Below, piece by piece: positions 7,809 through 21,600 of a stretch of 57,065 nucleotides of DNA (its first letter is position 1; every line of letters starts with the position of its first letter). A program made the position numbers and the translations under genes. The DNA is taken from assembly GCA_017481875.1 (NCBI GenBank), contig JAFUOP010000041.1, positions 1 through 57,065 on the forward strand. Direction: 5' to 3'. The notes beneath the pieces are model-generated. The model saw only the letters and a program-made list of their open reading frames with translations, was not told the DNA's origin and made no database searches. The stretch is from Bacteroidaceae bacterium (lineage in GTDB: Bacteria; Bacteroidota; Bacteroidia; Bacteroidales; Bacteroidaceae).

Positions 7809-9659
7809 ATGAATACAAATGTTAAGAAAGCTCTTCTTCTGTTGGTGGTGGCCATTCTTGGAATATGTACCTCCAAAGCTATTGAGGACCCAAGAAAGAA
7901 GGACCCGCTTATTATTACAGGAGCATTGGGTACGCAGAGTACCTTGTATTATTCATCGGGTGGTAGTTTTGCTTCACCGTTGAATTACTCTATGTATGCC
8001 AATATGAATGTAAACCTCTATGGTTACAATATGCCTTTTGCTTTCTATTATAGTTGTAATAACTATTCGTTTTCTCACCCGCAGTTTGCATTTAATTTCA
8101 GCCCTACATACAAGGGGTGGACACTGCATGTGGGGCGTCGTTCAATGCCTTTCTCTGCTTATGTCTATAACTTGCCTTTTAATGGACTGGGCATTGAGTA
8201 TAAAAGCCCCACTTCGGGTTTCCGCTTCGGGCTTTTCTACGGAATATTGCGCGAGGCTGTGAATTTTGAACCGGGAGAGATGCCTTCGGGGAAGCCTGTT
8301 TACAAACGCTCCGGCTGGGGCTTGAAAGTGGGCTACGGCAGCACTCGTAATTTTGTCGATTTATATCTTTTCCGTTCGCAAGACCATCAATCGTCGATAG
8401 ATGATATATGGTATGAAGATATATTTGCACAGGAAAATATTGTATTGGGCTTGCGTGGTCGCTGGCAGATATTCAAGCAATTGTCGCTTACGGGTAATGT
8501 GGCATCGTCAATATTTTCTACCGATACCAAAGCTCCGCAACTCACAGGAGGCAACACCGACAAGTATGACGATTTATTTGATATACGTTATACCTCGCTT
8601 ATGCGTTGGGCGGGCGACCTTACCTTGGCTGCAACATTTCGCACAGTGTCGCTTTCTCTCTTTTATAAACTCATACAACCCGACTATATGAGTATGGGTG
8701 TATCGTATATGAACAACAACTATCACAATATAGGAACTGCTGCTAATTTGCGTCTTGGCAATCTGTCGTTAGCCGGCAATTTCTCTTTTCAGGAGGATAA
8801 TATATCGGGTGAGCAGTTATATACCACAAGAGGTTTGACATATTCACTTAATGCATCGGTGCCTGTAGGTAACAAGGTGTCGTTGTCGGCAAACTATAAT
8901 GGTTTCAGGCAGTGTCAATACGATGGTACAGCACACGTGAACGATACTACCCGCATTAACCGTAGCATGAACAGTTTCTCGGGTACTGCATCGTACAATA
9001 CAAATACAGAGTCTCTAGGGCACTATTTTTCACTTACCGGCAATTACTCCATAAACGAAGATAAGAACAAAACAATTGCGGGAACAGGTGATGTGGGTAC
9101 ATTGGCAGTAGGTTCAAACTACTCTTTGTCGGTAATTCCCATAGAGACTAATTTCAGCTTTAACTATAGTTATCAGCAGTCTGATGGATACGACTCTAAA
9201 TACACAACAAGTGTCTATACTCTCAGTGCATCAAAGGCTTTGCTAAAGAATAGAAATCTTTCTTTAAATGCTTCGGCATCGCTCGTTGATAATCGCATGG
9301 ACAGCGATCAAAGCATAACTATGGCTGCCAATCTATCTACAGCTTATACTCTTGCAAAGGTGCATAACTTCACTCTTAACTTGAACTACAGCAGATATAC
9401 AAATACCAATTTGGTTCTCGATGAATATCAACGCGATAAGGGATACGATTTTACTTGCTCTTTCAGCTATAGTTTCTCTTTTACAGCATTCAGTATAAAG
9501 CGTAGAGCGAAAGAAGAGATAACACGCTATGGCAAGTATGAATATTATTCCGATTTCTCACGCAGTGCTGTTCGTGAACGGCAGATGTTGGAGTACCAGA
9601 AACAGAAAAACAACGAGAACCGCCAGAAAATGAATAGTGTGGAAGCATCGGCATTTTAG
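7809..9659 (+). CDS. Outer-membrane beta-barrel protein, first gene of the giant-protein operon
   Basis: 616 residues with a signal peptide (residues 1-24, ending CTSKA). The rest is built of short alternating strands rich in Tyr, Ser, Asn and aromatic residues, for example SLSLFYKLIQPDYMSMGVSY and YSLNASVPVGNKVSLSANYN, separated by polar turns. That pattern is typical of an outer-membrane barrel of perhaps 24-30 strands. No TonB box, plug or carboxypeptidase-like domain is visible, so it is not an ordinary SusC-type transporter. The last 50 residues are basic and polar and may be periplasmic. It starts an operon (21 bases to the next gene), so it may anchor or export the giant protein (inference). 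Confidence 0.7.
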   Translation: MNTNVKKALLLLVVAILGICTSKAIEDPRKKDPLIITGALGTQSTLYYSSGGSFASPLNYSMYANMNVNLYGYNMPFAFYYSCNNYSFSHPQFAFNFSPTYKGWTLHVGRRSMPFSAYVYNLPFNGLGIEYKSPTSGFRFGLFYGILREAVNFEPGEMPSGKPVYKRSGWGLKVGYGSTRNFVDLYLFRSQDHQSSIDDIWYEDIFAQENIVLGLRGRWQIFKQLSLTGNVASSIFSTDTKAPQLTGGNTDKYDDLFDIRYTSLMRWAGDLTLAATFRTVSLSLFYKLIQPDYMSMGVSYMNNNYHNIGTAANLRLGNLSLAGNFSFQEDNISGEQLYTTRGLTYSLNASVPVGNKVSLSANYNGFRQCQYDGTAHVNDTTRINRSMNSFSGTASYNTNTESLGHYFSLTGNYSINEDKNKTIAGTGDVGTLAVGSNYSLSVIPIETNFSFNYSYQQSDGYDSKYTTSVYTLSASKALLKNRNLSLNASASLVDNRMDSDQSITMAANLSTAYTLAKVHNFTLNLNYSRYTNTNLVLDEYQRDKGYDFTCSFSYSFSFTAFSIKRRAKEEITRYGKYEYYSDFSRSAVRERQMLEYQKQKNNENRQKMNSVEASAF

Positions 9660-9680
9660 GACAGAAAATAGAATACGCAA

Positions 9681-12600
9681 ATGAATACGATTATGATAAA
9701 GCATAGGTTATTTTCATATATAGTTTGTATGTTGTTGTGCGCAAGCAGCCTGTGTGCACAGGTCTCGGTAACAGTACAACGCAAGCAGAATCCTCTGCCG
9801 GCGCAGGGTGGTGTATATATGAGCGACCCCGGACGTTTTTTTAATATTATTGTTACGAACAACAGTGCAAGCGAGTTCCTGCCCGTGCGTCTTGAAGCCC
9901 GAATTGAAGGCCCTATAGAGAATTCTGTCGATATATGGCCCAACAGCGACTCCTATCTGGCAACAATGGCAAGCCGTTCAATGCCTGTGTATATACCACT
10001 GCAGCCGGGGCAGTCGCGTGTGCTCACGCAAACCGACCTCTTCAATATGTTCCGCCAGTACGATGCCGGAACCGAAAGCTTTGGTAGTGGTTATCTTTAC
10101 GATGCTTTCCAAAATGGAACAAACAGTGGTGTGTTCGGTCTCTTGCCCGAGGGACACTATGGACTTAAAATAACGGCAAAGACCAATTTTACCGATTTCA
10201 ATGACCCTGGCGATTATCTTGGTGAGGGTATCTGCTTCTTTGATATATGCTACACGGCCAACCCGCCATCGTTCAATAATATAACATACATAAATGGCAA
10301 TAATGCCGGTGTTTCGGGTTTTGAAGAAAACGAAGGCTATTATACAGCCTATTTCCCCACTTCCAACCCTCGTTTCTCGTGGACCGAACCCACATTTAAC
10401 TACAGAGGGCTCACGGTTACCCGCCAGTTTATCTACGACTTTGTGCTGTACCAGCTTTCCGAGGAGCAGCACCCCTCCGATGCAGTGCTGCACGGTGGCA
10501 ATATTGCATATTCGCAGTATGGTCTTATGACACCGCAATGTATTGTACCTTATAATATAGTTGCAAAACTTAAACGTTACAAGAATGTAAAATATGTAGT
10601 ACAGGTAACCGCTCGCCCGCTTGTAAATGATGCATCTAACCCCAATTATACTCAGGTGGGCAACGATGGCAAGAGTGAATTGCTTGTGTTGCTTATGGAT
10701 AATAGCAACGCAGGTGAGGATTTCGATATAGTAGTGGATAACCCGCAAACGGAACTGCCGATAAATGTTACCGTGGAGCCTAAATTTACCGAGTTGCCGT
10801 CGGCATTGTATCCCTATTTTGAAAACCCAAGTGAATTGTTCAATGTTACACTCGAGAACCGCAGCAGCGAAACTATCCCTGTGTGTATGCTCATGCAGTA
10901 CTACAAGGGCAATTGGGGAGTAACAGCTGCACCCGACAGGCAGCACACAAACGAGTATATTGAGCTTGCTCCTGGTGCAAGAGTCGCTCTCTCTGCCGAA
11001 GATTTTGACCGCTTGGCCGGTGGCTATGATACAGACCGCGATGTAATAGCCTTCAAGGCCAAAACGGGCTTCGTAATAGGGAAGCCCACAAGCGACTATT
11101 TCCCCGAATCGAACGATACGGCATTTGTACGTGTGTGTCGTTACACAGGTGGCAAGCCGGTGCTTCGCGAAACTATTGTGGGCAAGGGGCGTGTGCCTTT
11201 CCGCACATCGGAAAATGTTATGAGTGGTGAAATGTTCAGCGTTACGCTTGAGCCTAAAATGTCTATTCTTCCCAAAGACGGTGCACACTACTTCACAAAG
11301 CCATCGAGGTTATTTACTTTAAAAATTAAAAGTCTTTCGCCAAAGACGTTGCGCATATATCCCGGCTTGTTTTACTTTGTGGAAGATGAGGTGTCCTATT
11401 CGGGCGATTACTTCAAAGGCAAGCGTTTTGCCGACAACTACATAACCATAAAATCGGGTGAGACAAAAGCGTTCAGCGATGAAGAATTCGATAAATTCTT
11501 TGGTGGTTTCGAGGAGTATCGCAAACAGCTTAAGGGTGGTGAAAAAGAGGTGCTTACCGATTTCTCCCTCATTGAGCTTGCTGAAAGCCTCGAAAACGTG
11601 GCAAAGCTTTATATTTTCGACTATGAAAGGCTGAGTATGCTCGACCTTGAAAAGGATAAGCCTTCTCAAGCTCTGCTTATGGAGTACTCTGCATCGTTCA
11701 CCACCTCGTCATCAGTGAAGCTTGGTGATGTTGATGTGGTTATAAAGCCCAGAGTGAACCCTTTCCCTTACAATGGCGATGTTTATATAAACAGCCCCGG
11801 ACGTCTTTTTGAAATAGAGCTCAAGAACCTCACAAACAAGGATTTAAAACTGTGCCCCAGCATAACATACGCCGACAGGGATATCGATGGTGCACTCTAT
11901 TCATATATACCATCAAAATGGTTTACATACCCCGAGTTTGTGCTCAAAGCCAAAGAGAAAATGGTTCTCGACCGCGAAACACTTAATAAACTTTGTGGCG
12001 ACACCATAGCAACGCGTATAAACCATAGCACCGGTGAGAAGGAGAGCGACTTCAAGGATTTTGACGAGATAATAACGCTCGACGATGCCAACCACCTGAA
12101 GTTTACCCTTATCAATGCCGACAGCCTCCGTAAAATACCGGCCGATGCTCCCAATAAGGCCGATAGGGTGCTGGCCGCCAGCCAGGCACTCGATTTCTGG
12201 GCCGACAAAAACGTTTCGCTCACCGACCTCGATGTCTCTATAAAACTGAAGATGAACCCTATGCCCTACAATGCAAGGGCCTATTTCACCAAGCCTGAAC
12301 AGTTGTTCGAGGTATCTTTGAGCAACACGGGCGACAGAACCATTGAATTTGTTCCAATGATAATGTTCGAATTCAATGAAGACGACAGAGCCACATACCT
12401 CTCCAACTCATATAAGGAGAAGGATATGAAGCACGTACTTGTGAAGCCCGGTGAAACATTGGAACTCACCGACGAGCAGGTGAAAATGTATTTCTCGTCA
12501 AAAGGCTTCACCAAGGTTACAAGCGACCTGTTTGGGAAGATAACCGGCAAGGCGGAATTCAGTGCTTTAGATGCCGACAGAGAAATAACAATCGACCCCA

Positions 12601-15600
12601 AAAAGTATAATAAAATCACCTTCAAAGCCCTGAAACCGCTTATACACTATGCCGAGCAGGGCGATTTGGCTGAATTCACCATAGGCGAGGGTTTTACAAG
12701 TTATCAGGTATCGGCCTTCACACGTCTCGATGACGTGGCCGTAACAGTAACACCTAAGCTCGACCCTCTGCCTGCCCGTGGCGACATTTACTTCAACAGC
12801 CCTGCAGCTCTCTTTGAGGTGGAGCTGAAGAACAACACCCCCAACAGCTACAATGTGTTGCCGAATATTATGTATCTTTTTGATGAGTTCGGTTCCTATT
12901 ATGCTTCGGTGTTCAAAGAAGAGCGTTACGACAAAGCAATCGCAATAGGTCCTAACGAGGTTAAAAAATTAACTTCCAATGAATTGAATGCCTTATGCGG
13001 CAACCCCGATACCATAAAATGTTTCGAAGCCCGCCTTGGTGGTGTTTTTGTTGAAACTCCTATCCCCGATATAAAAAAGGTGGTGAATTTGCAGTCGTTC
13101 AATCAAATTGAGGTTGTGGCTTATAGTGCCGATTCGCTAAAAAAAATTGCTCAAGGTGAGAAAAACCGCAAGGTGCGTGCAATGCTTGGTGGTGGAAAAT
13201 CCGACTTCAATGCCAAAGATATGCACTTTTCTGAGGTGGTGGTTACTGTAGCTCCCAAGGCCGATGCTACATTCAAGCCCGACCCCGATGAGTATTTCGA
13301 AAAACCGGGTAATCTTTTCGAAGTAACCCTGCTCAATGTAACAAGCAATGAGCAGAAGGTGGGCTTGCGTCTTACATACAACGACCGTTATTTCATAAGC
13401 AAGCCCGATAGTGTAATAACCGTAAAACCCGATGAAAAAATAAAACTCAGTGCCACACGCTTGAACGACCTGTGCGGGCACGATATGTACAGCTACGGTG
13501 CCCCCTTGTACGAGGCCGATACGCTTGGTGGTGTGCGTGCCGAAAAACCCGACCCTCTTGAAATAAAAATGAAAGAGGGCGATAACAAGATAACCGCCCT
13601 TGTGTGGCGCAAAATTATTGAGGACAAGGAGAAACCTACTGTATATAAAGTAGATAGTATCTCAAAATGCGACACTGTCTTCCAGCCTGCTTTGCGCGAT
13701 TTGTGGATAGGCGAGTACCGTCTCACAGTTACCGAGGCCAAGGAGGTAGCTATAAAAGATAAGGAACTTAAAGAGAAGGGTTACGACTGTTTCAAAGGTA
13801 AAGGACACGTTCACACTACAATGATGAATGTTCCTGTGCGAGTAGCTGTGGAGTTCGACAGTATATACGTAGATGCGTCGATAAAGCGAGTGGTGAAGAA
13901 CGGTGTTAAGTCTATTACGGAAAAGAGTGCCCACGTTCCGTTGGAAATCTTTGAAGAGAATTTTGTAAAGGAGCTTGCCAAAACCGATTCGGTAGGTGCC
14001 GAAGCCAAAGTGGAAAAACTACTTAAAGATGCGGGCGTTGGCGCATTCTATAACTACGTGATAGGCAATGCGATGCAAACTCTTGCCAAGGTCGATTCGG
14101 CAGCAGTCGTTACATTACCGATTGGTCTCACCGTGCCTATGGACAAAGAACTTGAGTGCCCTGCAACAATTCAGTTGGCACAAATGGAATTCTTGCCCGA
14201 AAGTGCCAACCTCGACCTTATTGGCGAGTTTGTGCTCCCCGAGTGCGAGGCTGTGGAGAGCGACATTCTCATATTTGCAGCCCGCAAGCTCACTACCTCG
14301 CCCGAAAGTTTCCTGCCACAAAGCGGTTCTTTGGGCCTTGTAAAGAGTTTTAAGGTAAAAGACCCCGATTCCGATTTTACATTCACGTTCAATGCCCCCT
14401 CTAATCAAGATTACAGCAAAGCTTCCGATGGCTGTTTTATCTCGTGGAAAGATGGCAAGTTTAACGAACTGTGCGCAAGCATAAGTATGAACCTGCCCAG
14501 CGACGAGCTTTTGAAAGATGACGGCAAGGCTGCGCTCGACCCCAATGTTCACCCCGAAATTACCCTCACAGCCTTTATTGCCGATGCCGAGGACTGGTTT
14601 GCGACGGTTAAAATGGACCCCTTCCAGGTGGCAAGTGCACCGGGCTTTACATTCAGTGCAACGGGTGATTCGGTGGGTATTGTGCTCGACCGTTCAAAGA
14701 GAAGAACCCCCTCGGGTATAAAATTCCCCACCAATTACAAATTCGATGGCAAGCTTGGCTTGTCGGGCGACCCCGGAAAGAACGAAAAAGCCTATAACGA
14801 GTGGAAAGGTTTCTACTTCGAGGAACTCAGCTGTAAGTTGCCACACTTTGTGGAGCTCGATTCCGTGGGCGATTCACGCGTGAAGGTTGGTGTGAAGAAC
14901 GTAATATACGATGCTTCGGGCTTCTCGATGGACGTTTCGGTGGACAGCCTCTTTACGTATGGCACGCCCAAAGTGGGTGGTTGGAAAATTACTCTCGACA
15001 ATATCTACTTGAACATAAAGCAGAATAGTTTTGGCAGTTCCGGCCTCAGTGGTAGAATAGAGGTTCCGTTCCTTTGCAAAAAGGACACCACCGAGAAAGC
15101 CCAGATAGGCTACACGGCTGCCATACAGTCTGTCGCACACGGTAAGAAAGATGGTCTTGCTGTGAATTTCCGTATGCAGCAGCTTGACGACGAGGTGGGG
15201 CTCGACTTTATGTTGGCCAAGGTGCAGTTCAACAAAGACAGCACATACTTCAATGTAGTCTATTGCGACACGCTGCCCAAAGGCAAGCAAACGCTTGTGG
15301 AGTTGTGTCTCGATGGTAAGGTGAGCATCACCTGTGCCGAAAAGATAGACTTCAAACTACCCGATATTCCGTTCAAGAATATGCGTATTGCCAACTTCGA
15401 CCAAAGTTTGCTCACCGGCAAGAAGAACGATAAGAAAGACGACAAGAAAAAGAGCAGCGGCCAGGGCGTGGAAAGCCCCGATGGAAATACAAATTTCCAC
15501 ACGGGTAAGTGGGCATTGGCCGGCGACCCGGGTAGCGACGAAGGTACTTACTGGGGAATGCCACTTGTGCTCGACAATATCTCTATGGAGGTGGGCGATG

Positions 15601-18600
15601 GTGGCGAAACCTTGGGCCTTGGCATAGAGGGTGGTGTCGTTGTTATGGGTAACAAGAAATTTGGTCTTGGTGCTACGGTGGGGCTCACAATATGGTCCGA
15701 AATCGATTGGGAAAAGACCACCATTAAGTACAAAGAGGTTGAGTTCAAGTCGATGCATGTCGAGGGCCAGTATGCCGGAATGGTCTCTGTGGTTGGCGAC
15801 CTCGAGGTTTCCGACGAGGAAGAAAAATCGGGTTTCGATGCCGACCTCGATGTCAAGGTCAAGGGCCTCTTCGAGATAGACCTCGCTGGTGGATACTACA
15901 AGATGAAAAAGACCGAGGAAGACCTCAAACTCGATGAAGGCGATGAGGCCGAAGACGAATATTACCGCGCGGGATATTTCCTTGCGAAGGCAGGCTTCGG
16001 CAGGGGATTGCCATTGGGCCCCGTGTCGCTGCAGAAGATTACGGGCGGTTTCTTCATAAACTACTCTGTTGCGGTGTCCGATGTCGATGGTGCCGACGAT
16101 ATGGTTGATGCGCTCGAAAAGAGCCTGAAACCCAAATATAAATCGTATGGCGGTATGTTTGGTGTGGGGCTTGCTGTGGGCGACGAAACGATTATAAACG
16201 GCGAGGCCACCCTGCTTGTTATGGTGGATATACAGGAAGATGGCATAAGGGTGCCCGGTGTGGTTATGCAGGGCGAGGTACACGCTCTTTGCGCATCGAC
16301 CGATGCCGATAGTGGCCTTGTTAATGGAAAGGTAACAATAATCTACGAAGATACCACAACACCCGACATTACCGAGGAGGAGAAGGCTGCGATGAGTAGC
16401 GGCGACCTCAGGGAGAAGTTGGAGGAGAAGAAAAATGAGCATAAGATGTTCAAGTTGTCGGTAACGGTGGATAGCGACATAGCCGCTATGTACAAGAAAT
16501 TCACGGGTGAGGAGTACCAGGTGAAGGCTCCAATATCCGACCTGCAGGCTCTGGACCAAAAGAATGCCGACAGCGAGAACAAGGGCGAGCAGAAGAACCA
16601 AAGCTCGGCTGCGGGCAAGCTCGAGAGCAAGGGCTATGTGAAGTCGGGCTGCGGAGCCACCATAAATCTTGAGTTCCAAATACGCAACTACCCGGCACAG
16701 AACAAGACATTCTGGCACCTCTATGTGGGCGAGCCCGACGAGGCCAAGCGTTGTCGCATCACGTTCATAGATTTCGAGGTGGGCAAGGATTCACCCGTGG
16801 GCTTGTGGGCCAAGGTTTATGCCAACGCATACCTGTGCCTGGGTAACGAGCTCCCGGGCAACGGTAAACTGCCTGATATCCCCGACAAGGTGCAGGAGGC
16901 ACTTGGTATGAAGGGTGCCGATGGCAAGGTTGATACCAGCCTCAAGAGCAAGCTCGATGCCGCGCGTGAACAGACAATGAAGGGCGGCCCTGCCGGCGAT
17001 ATAAACGGCGGTATAATGGTGGGTGGTGCTCTTGGTGCCGAAATTGGTTGCAACGCTGTATTCTGCTATGCCAACGTGGAGGGTATGCTTGGTTTCGACC
17101 TCATACTCAAGCAGTACAAAGAGGGTGTCAGATGTACCGACGGCTCGCGTGCAGGCGGCAAGAATGGTTTCTATGCAACAGGCCAGATATATGCAATGCT
17201 CAAGGGCGAGCTTGGCCTTATGCTCGACTTGTGGATATTTAAAGGCAAGGTGCCTTTGGTGGATATGACTATGGGCGCGCTGCTGCAAGGCGGTTTCCCC
17301 AACCCCACTTGGGTATATGGCCGTATGCGTGCCAAGGGTTCTGTGCTTGGCGGCCTCATCAAGTTCTCATCTACCATTGAGATGAAGGCCGGCAAGGTGT
17401 GTGTGCCCGAAATGGGCAACCCGCTCGACGACATAAAGATATTCGGCGATGTGCAGCCCGGCGACGAGGATATCGAAAAGGGCTGGAGCGACAAATCTTT
17501 GGTATCTTGTTACGGAAAATCTACCTTCACCACCAATATGAAGATAGACAAGGTGCTTGCGCTTGTAGATGAGGCTGCCACAATGGAGGAAAACGGTATG
17601 GACGGCGACGGTGGCAACGTAACACGTATGTATGTGTTCCACCTCGACAACAACTTCGAAATGAAGGAGTATGACGAGAGTGACCCCACCGACGACGAGC
17701 GTAGCGCATACACAACATATATTACACACAGCAACCCCACATTCGACAAGGAGAATTACGAGTTGCGAACAGGCTCCTTCAAGCCCAACACTCTCTATCG
17801 CGTGAAACTGCGCGGTACCTGTAAGGAGGTGGTTGATGGCCGCGAGGTCGATCCCATTTACAAGGATTCGCTCTCGGGCTACAAGGAGGAACACCGCCCG
17901 TTTGCCGACGTACGTTATGTCTATTTCCGCACAGGCAAGCTCAGCGACAACATCAACGACGAGGTAGTGGGTTATCTGCCCAATATCACACCCTTCACAC
18001 AGTCGCTCGACGATGTAACACAGCCCTCGTTTATGGAGGCACACGTGCGTGATGACTACTGGCACAACCCCGACTACGAATTTGTGGCAAGCATAAAGGA
18101 GTATGACCAGGCTACAGGCCGTTATATTCTGCCCGATGCCCGTGCCGGTTTGCGCAAAGGACAGGTATCAAAGTATGAGAATCTGTCCGTTATAGAGGTA
18201 GTGGAGCAGGGTGTTGACGAAGATGGTAATGAGTTCAAATATGCCACCGTTACAATAGACAAGCCCGTTCCCGGCGAGTTCTTTGTAAAGGGTAAGAGAT
18301 ACCGCTTTGAGGTTCAGCGCGTGAACCGTGCACAGCTCAATTCATATATGGATATGATTGAGGAAAACTACAAGAGCATTATGGCAATGACCAAAGAGGA
18401 TATCGACTCATACGAACAGCAACTTGCCGAAATGGACGAGGCCATTGCAGAAGGCGATGCTAAAGCCGGCGACGCTAACACCAACCAGGCAATACGCGAC
18501 CTCTACAACTACTACAAGGAGGTGGGCGAAATGTATGGCGAGAATGAGGCCGAGCAGCGCATAAAGGAGTACAAGGAGCAGTTGAAATCCAATGCACAGG

Positions 18601-21600
18601 GCTTTGCCGAGGTGGTATATACACAGGACTACAAATACAACGGCTACCGTAACTTCCAGGAGTTCGTGCAGAATGAGGAGTATCAGTGGTACACAACACC
18701 GCCGCTTGTCGACCAGTTCAGCGAGCCCAATTCAAAGAACACTTCGGTGCTCTATTGCAAGGTAGATGATGTGGTGCTCAGGGGAAGCGATTCAAGAAAC
18801 AACAACCCCTATTATGCACTCAACTACTGGCACTCGATAGCTGCCATTGCCTACGAGGCCACTCCCGCTTACGACTTCTGCAAGAGAACGTGGAGGCAGA
18901 GTAACTTCGACGGCTCAAGGGGTGTAACCTTTGTGCCCGAATACGATTGGTTGCGCAACGGTAATGCCAACGGTGCGTCAATGAGCTTCGAGGAGTATGA
19001 AAAACTCTTCAGCCCTGCCTACTGCAAACGCTGGTTCTCATACGACGAAGGCGAGAGCCGTGTTCCGGGTCCAAGCCGAGTAATTATGAATATATGGAGG
19101 GCTATGGAGTCCGATGCCAATGTTGCCGAGAATTTCGAAAAAGAGATAAAGGAAAAATATGAGTATTACGAGCACTTCAGGGACTTCAAGTTTACCGATG
19201 CTGCCGACAATGGTACAATGCTCAAGGGATATGTGAAACCATATAATCAGGGTGGAAGCTATTATCCCCAGTATGCAATGATGCCTGTATGGCAGATAGG
19301 TCTTATATACGCTGCCGACCACCCGGGCAAGTATGGCCTCAAACAAAGCAATTGCGGTCGTGCAGGAACAACAGCCTATAAGTATATGACTGGCGAGTAT
19401 TCGCTCTTCAAGGCAAGCTCGTTCCTCAACCGCATTCAGAGCATATCGGCCCGCGTGCGTTTCTGCGACGGCTACAACATTGCCACAGTGAGCGGCAAGG
19501 GCGGCAGCTACAATGCAAGCAACTACGGTATGCGCCCATTGACAAGTTCAAAGCGTACGGTGCTCATAAAATCCGATTTCAATGGCCGTGGTTATTACGA
19601 TTTAGGTCAGGATGTGGCTGTGTCGGCCGAGGAGTATGTACACATAGGTGACGAGGTGCTGCGTTACTATATCCTCAAGCACTACGATACCAACAAGGAC
19701 GGCCGTATGCACATCAACGAGATGAACGCTATAACCAACCTGAGCCTCGATTTCAGTGCCATCTATCTGCAGGATGGCCGCAAACGACGTGGGTATGAGG
19801 AATACAATAGCTACAAGTATATATATATAGAGTCGCTCGATGCATTGAAGAATATGCCTAATCTGGAAACCCTCACCTTGTCCGATAACAGTGGCAGCGC
19901 ACACAACACATTCAGGCAGAACAACAAGGCATTGACTTTTGAGGGCAATCCTAAACTTAAGAAGGTTACTATGAGGCGCTGGTACGTGGAGACACTCGAC
20001 TTCAAGTTCAACCCCAACCTCAAGACACTGCAAATAGATATGCGTGCGGGCGATAATACAACCGACGACGGCTATGCAGCCGTAGGTTGGAACTCGGTAA
20101 AGCACAAGGGTGTGAAAAACCTCTATTTGGCTTCAAACGATGCTCTGCGCACACTCAGCGTGATTGATTGCGACCTTGTCGAGCTCGACCTCAGCAACAA
20201 CCCCAATATCGAGAAGCTCGACCTGCGTTTGAACCATCTCGCATCATTGGATATAAGTGCAGCCAATAAATTGCGTGAGGAGTACATAAAGGTAGGTTAT
20301 CAGGTGCGCAGCGGTGCAAGCCAGGCTATGCGCAATGTTATTACCAGCAATGTAACTACGTTTAATATTAGTTCTGCTCTTGCAAGAATAAGCGATATGA
20401 GCTCTCCCAACTACTATGTGACATTTGAGACAAAGAGAAGTGAGGAGTATGTGTCAACCGACGACCTCGACAAGAACCTGAATGCCCACCTCACATCGCT
20501 TGCCGAAAAGGCACAGATGAACTTCTATGATTGGGCGGCAAAGCAGGTTGCTCTCGATGCCGAAGGCTTGGATATAAAATCAATCAAATATCTCGATTAT
20601 TTTATGCCGGCACTTACGTCTTTGAACGTGAACGACAATGCATTGAAGGAACTCGACTTGAGTGGCTTCCCCAAACTTAGAAAGGTTTATGCCAATAACA
20701 ACAATATACGCAGAATTGAGATAAACAGTAACAGCGATATCATTGAGTTGGAGGTGAGCAACAACGAACTGACGGAGTTGCCATTGGATATTATGCCCAA
20801 CCTGCTCTCTCTCAAGTGCGACAACAACAGCATAGAGATTCTCTATCCCAATGTTTGTCCCAAGCTCATCAAGTTGCATTGTGCGGGCAATGCTCTCACA
20901 GAACTTGTGATGGATAGGCTCACCTCTCTGCAAGAACTTGTGTGCAGCGACAATAACTTCACACAGGGCAATCTTATTATGCCTGCCAACCTCGGTCGCT
21001 TGCAGGTGTTCGAGGCCAAGAGGGCACTTGGCGATATTGCCGAGGTTGATTTGAAAGCGGCAACAAACATAAGGAGAATAGATGTGTCGAACAATGCATC
21101 GCTCAAGAGCCTGCTCATCTCGGAGAATGCGACCTCATTGCAATACCTCTATGCTGCCGATTGCGCTCTTAACTCAATAGGCCCCAAAGGCAGCCGATAT
21201 TTCTATTTCCGTTGCAGTGGAGAAGGGGAGTCGCACTACTTGAATCTGCGCAGTCTGGTTGAGGTGAACATTGCACGTAACCCCATTATAAGAGCGTATG
21301 TTGCCTACAACACCTCGTCGTTCCCCAACTTGCGCTCTATTGATGTGAGTGGTTGCGATGTGATAAATGTGAAACTGCTTGGCTCTTCAAACTGCAAACT
21401 CACAAGGCTTTGCGCGGGTGTTCCCCAGCGTACTGCCGGCAGCAAGGTGGTTGTGTGGGCTGTAAATGACCGCAACTGGTTCAGCAGATGGCCCGAGTGG
21501 AGCGAGTACCCCGAAAACAAACACACCACCCGTATGGTCTATGGCAGAAATAGCGATAACCTCGAAAAGTATGACGAGGAGGAGAACATAGATGTAGAGG

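Noticed and set aside
9978-11288. Long minus-strand open frame (436 codons) inside the giant gene
   Set aside because: It lies wholly antisense to a well-supported coding frame. Its translation is rich in Cys, Ile and Tyr with no domain or start signal. Similar frames at 15357-16718 and 17367-18065 were rejected for the same reason.
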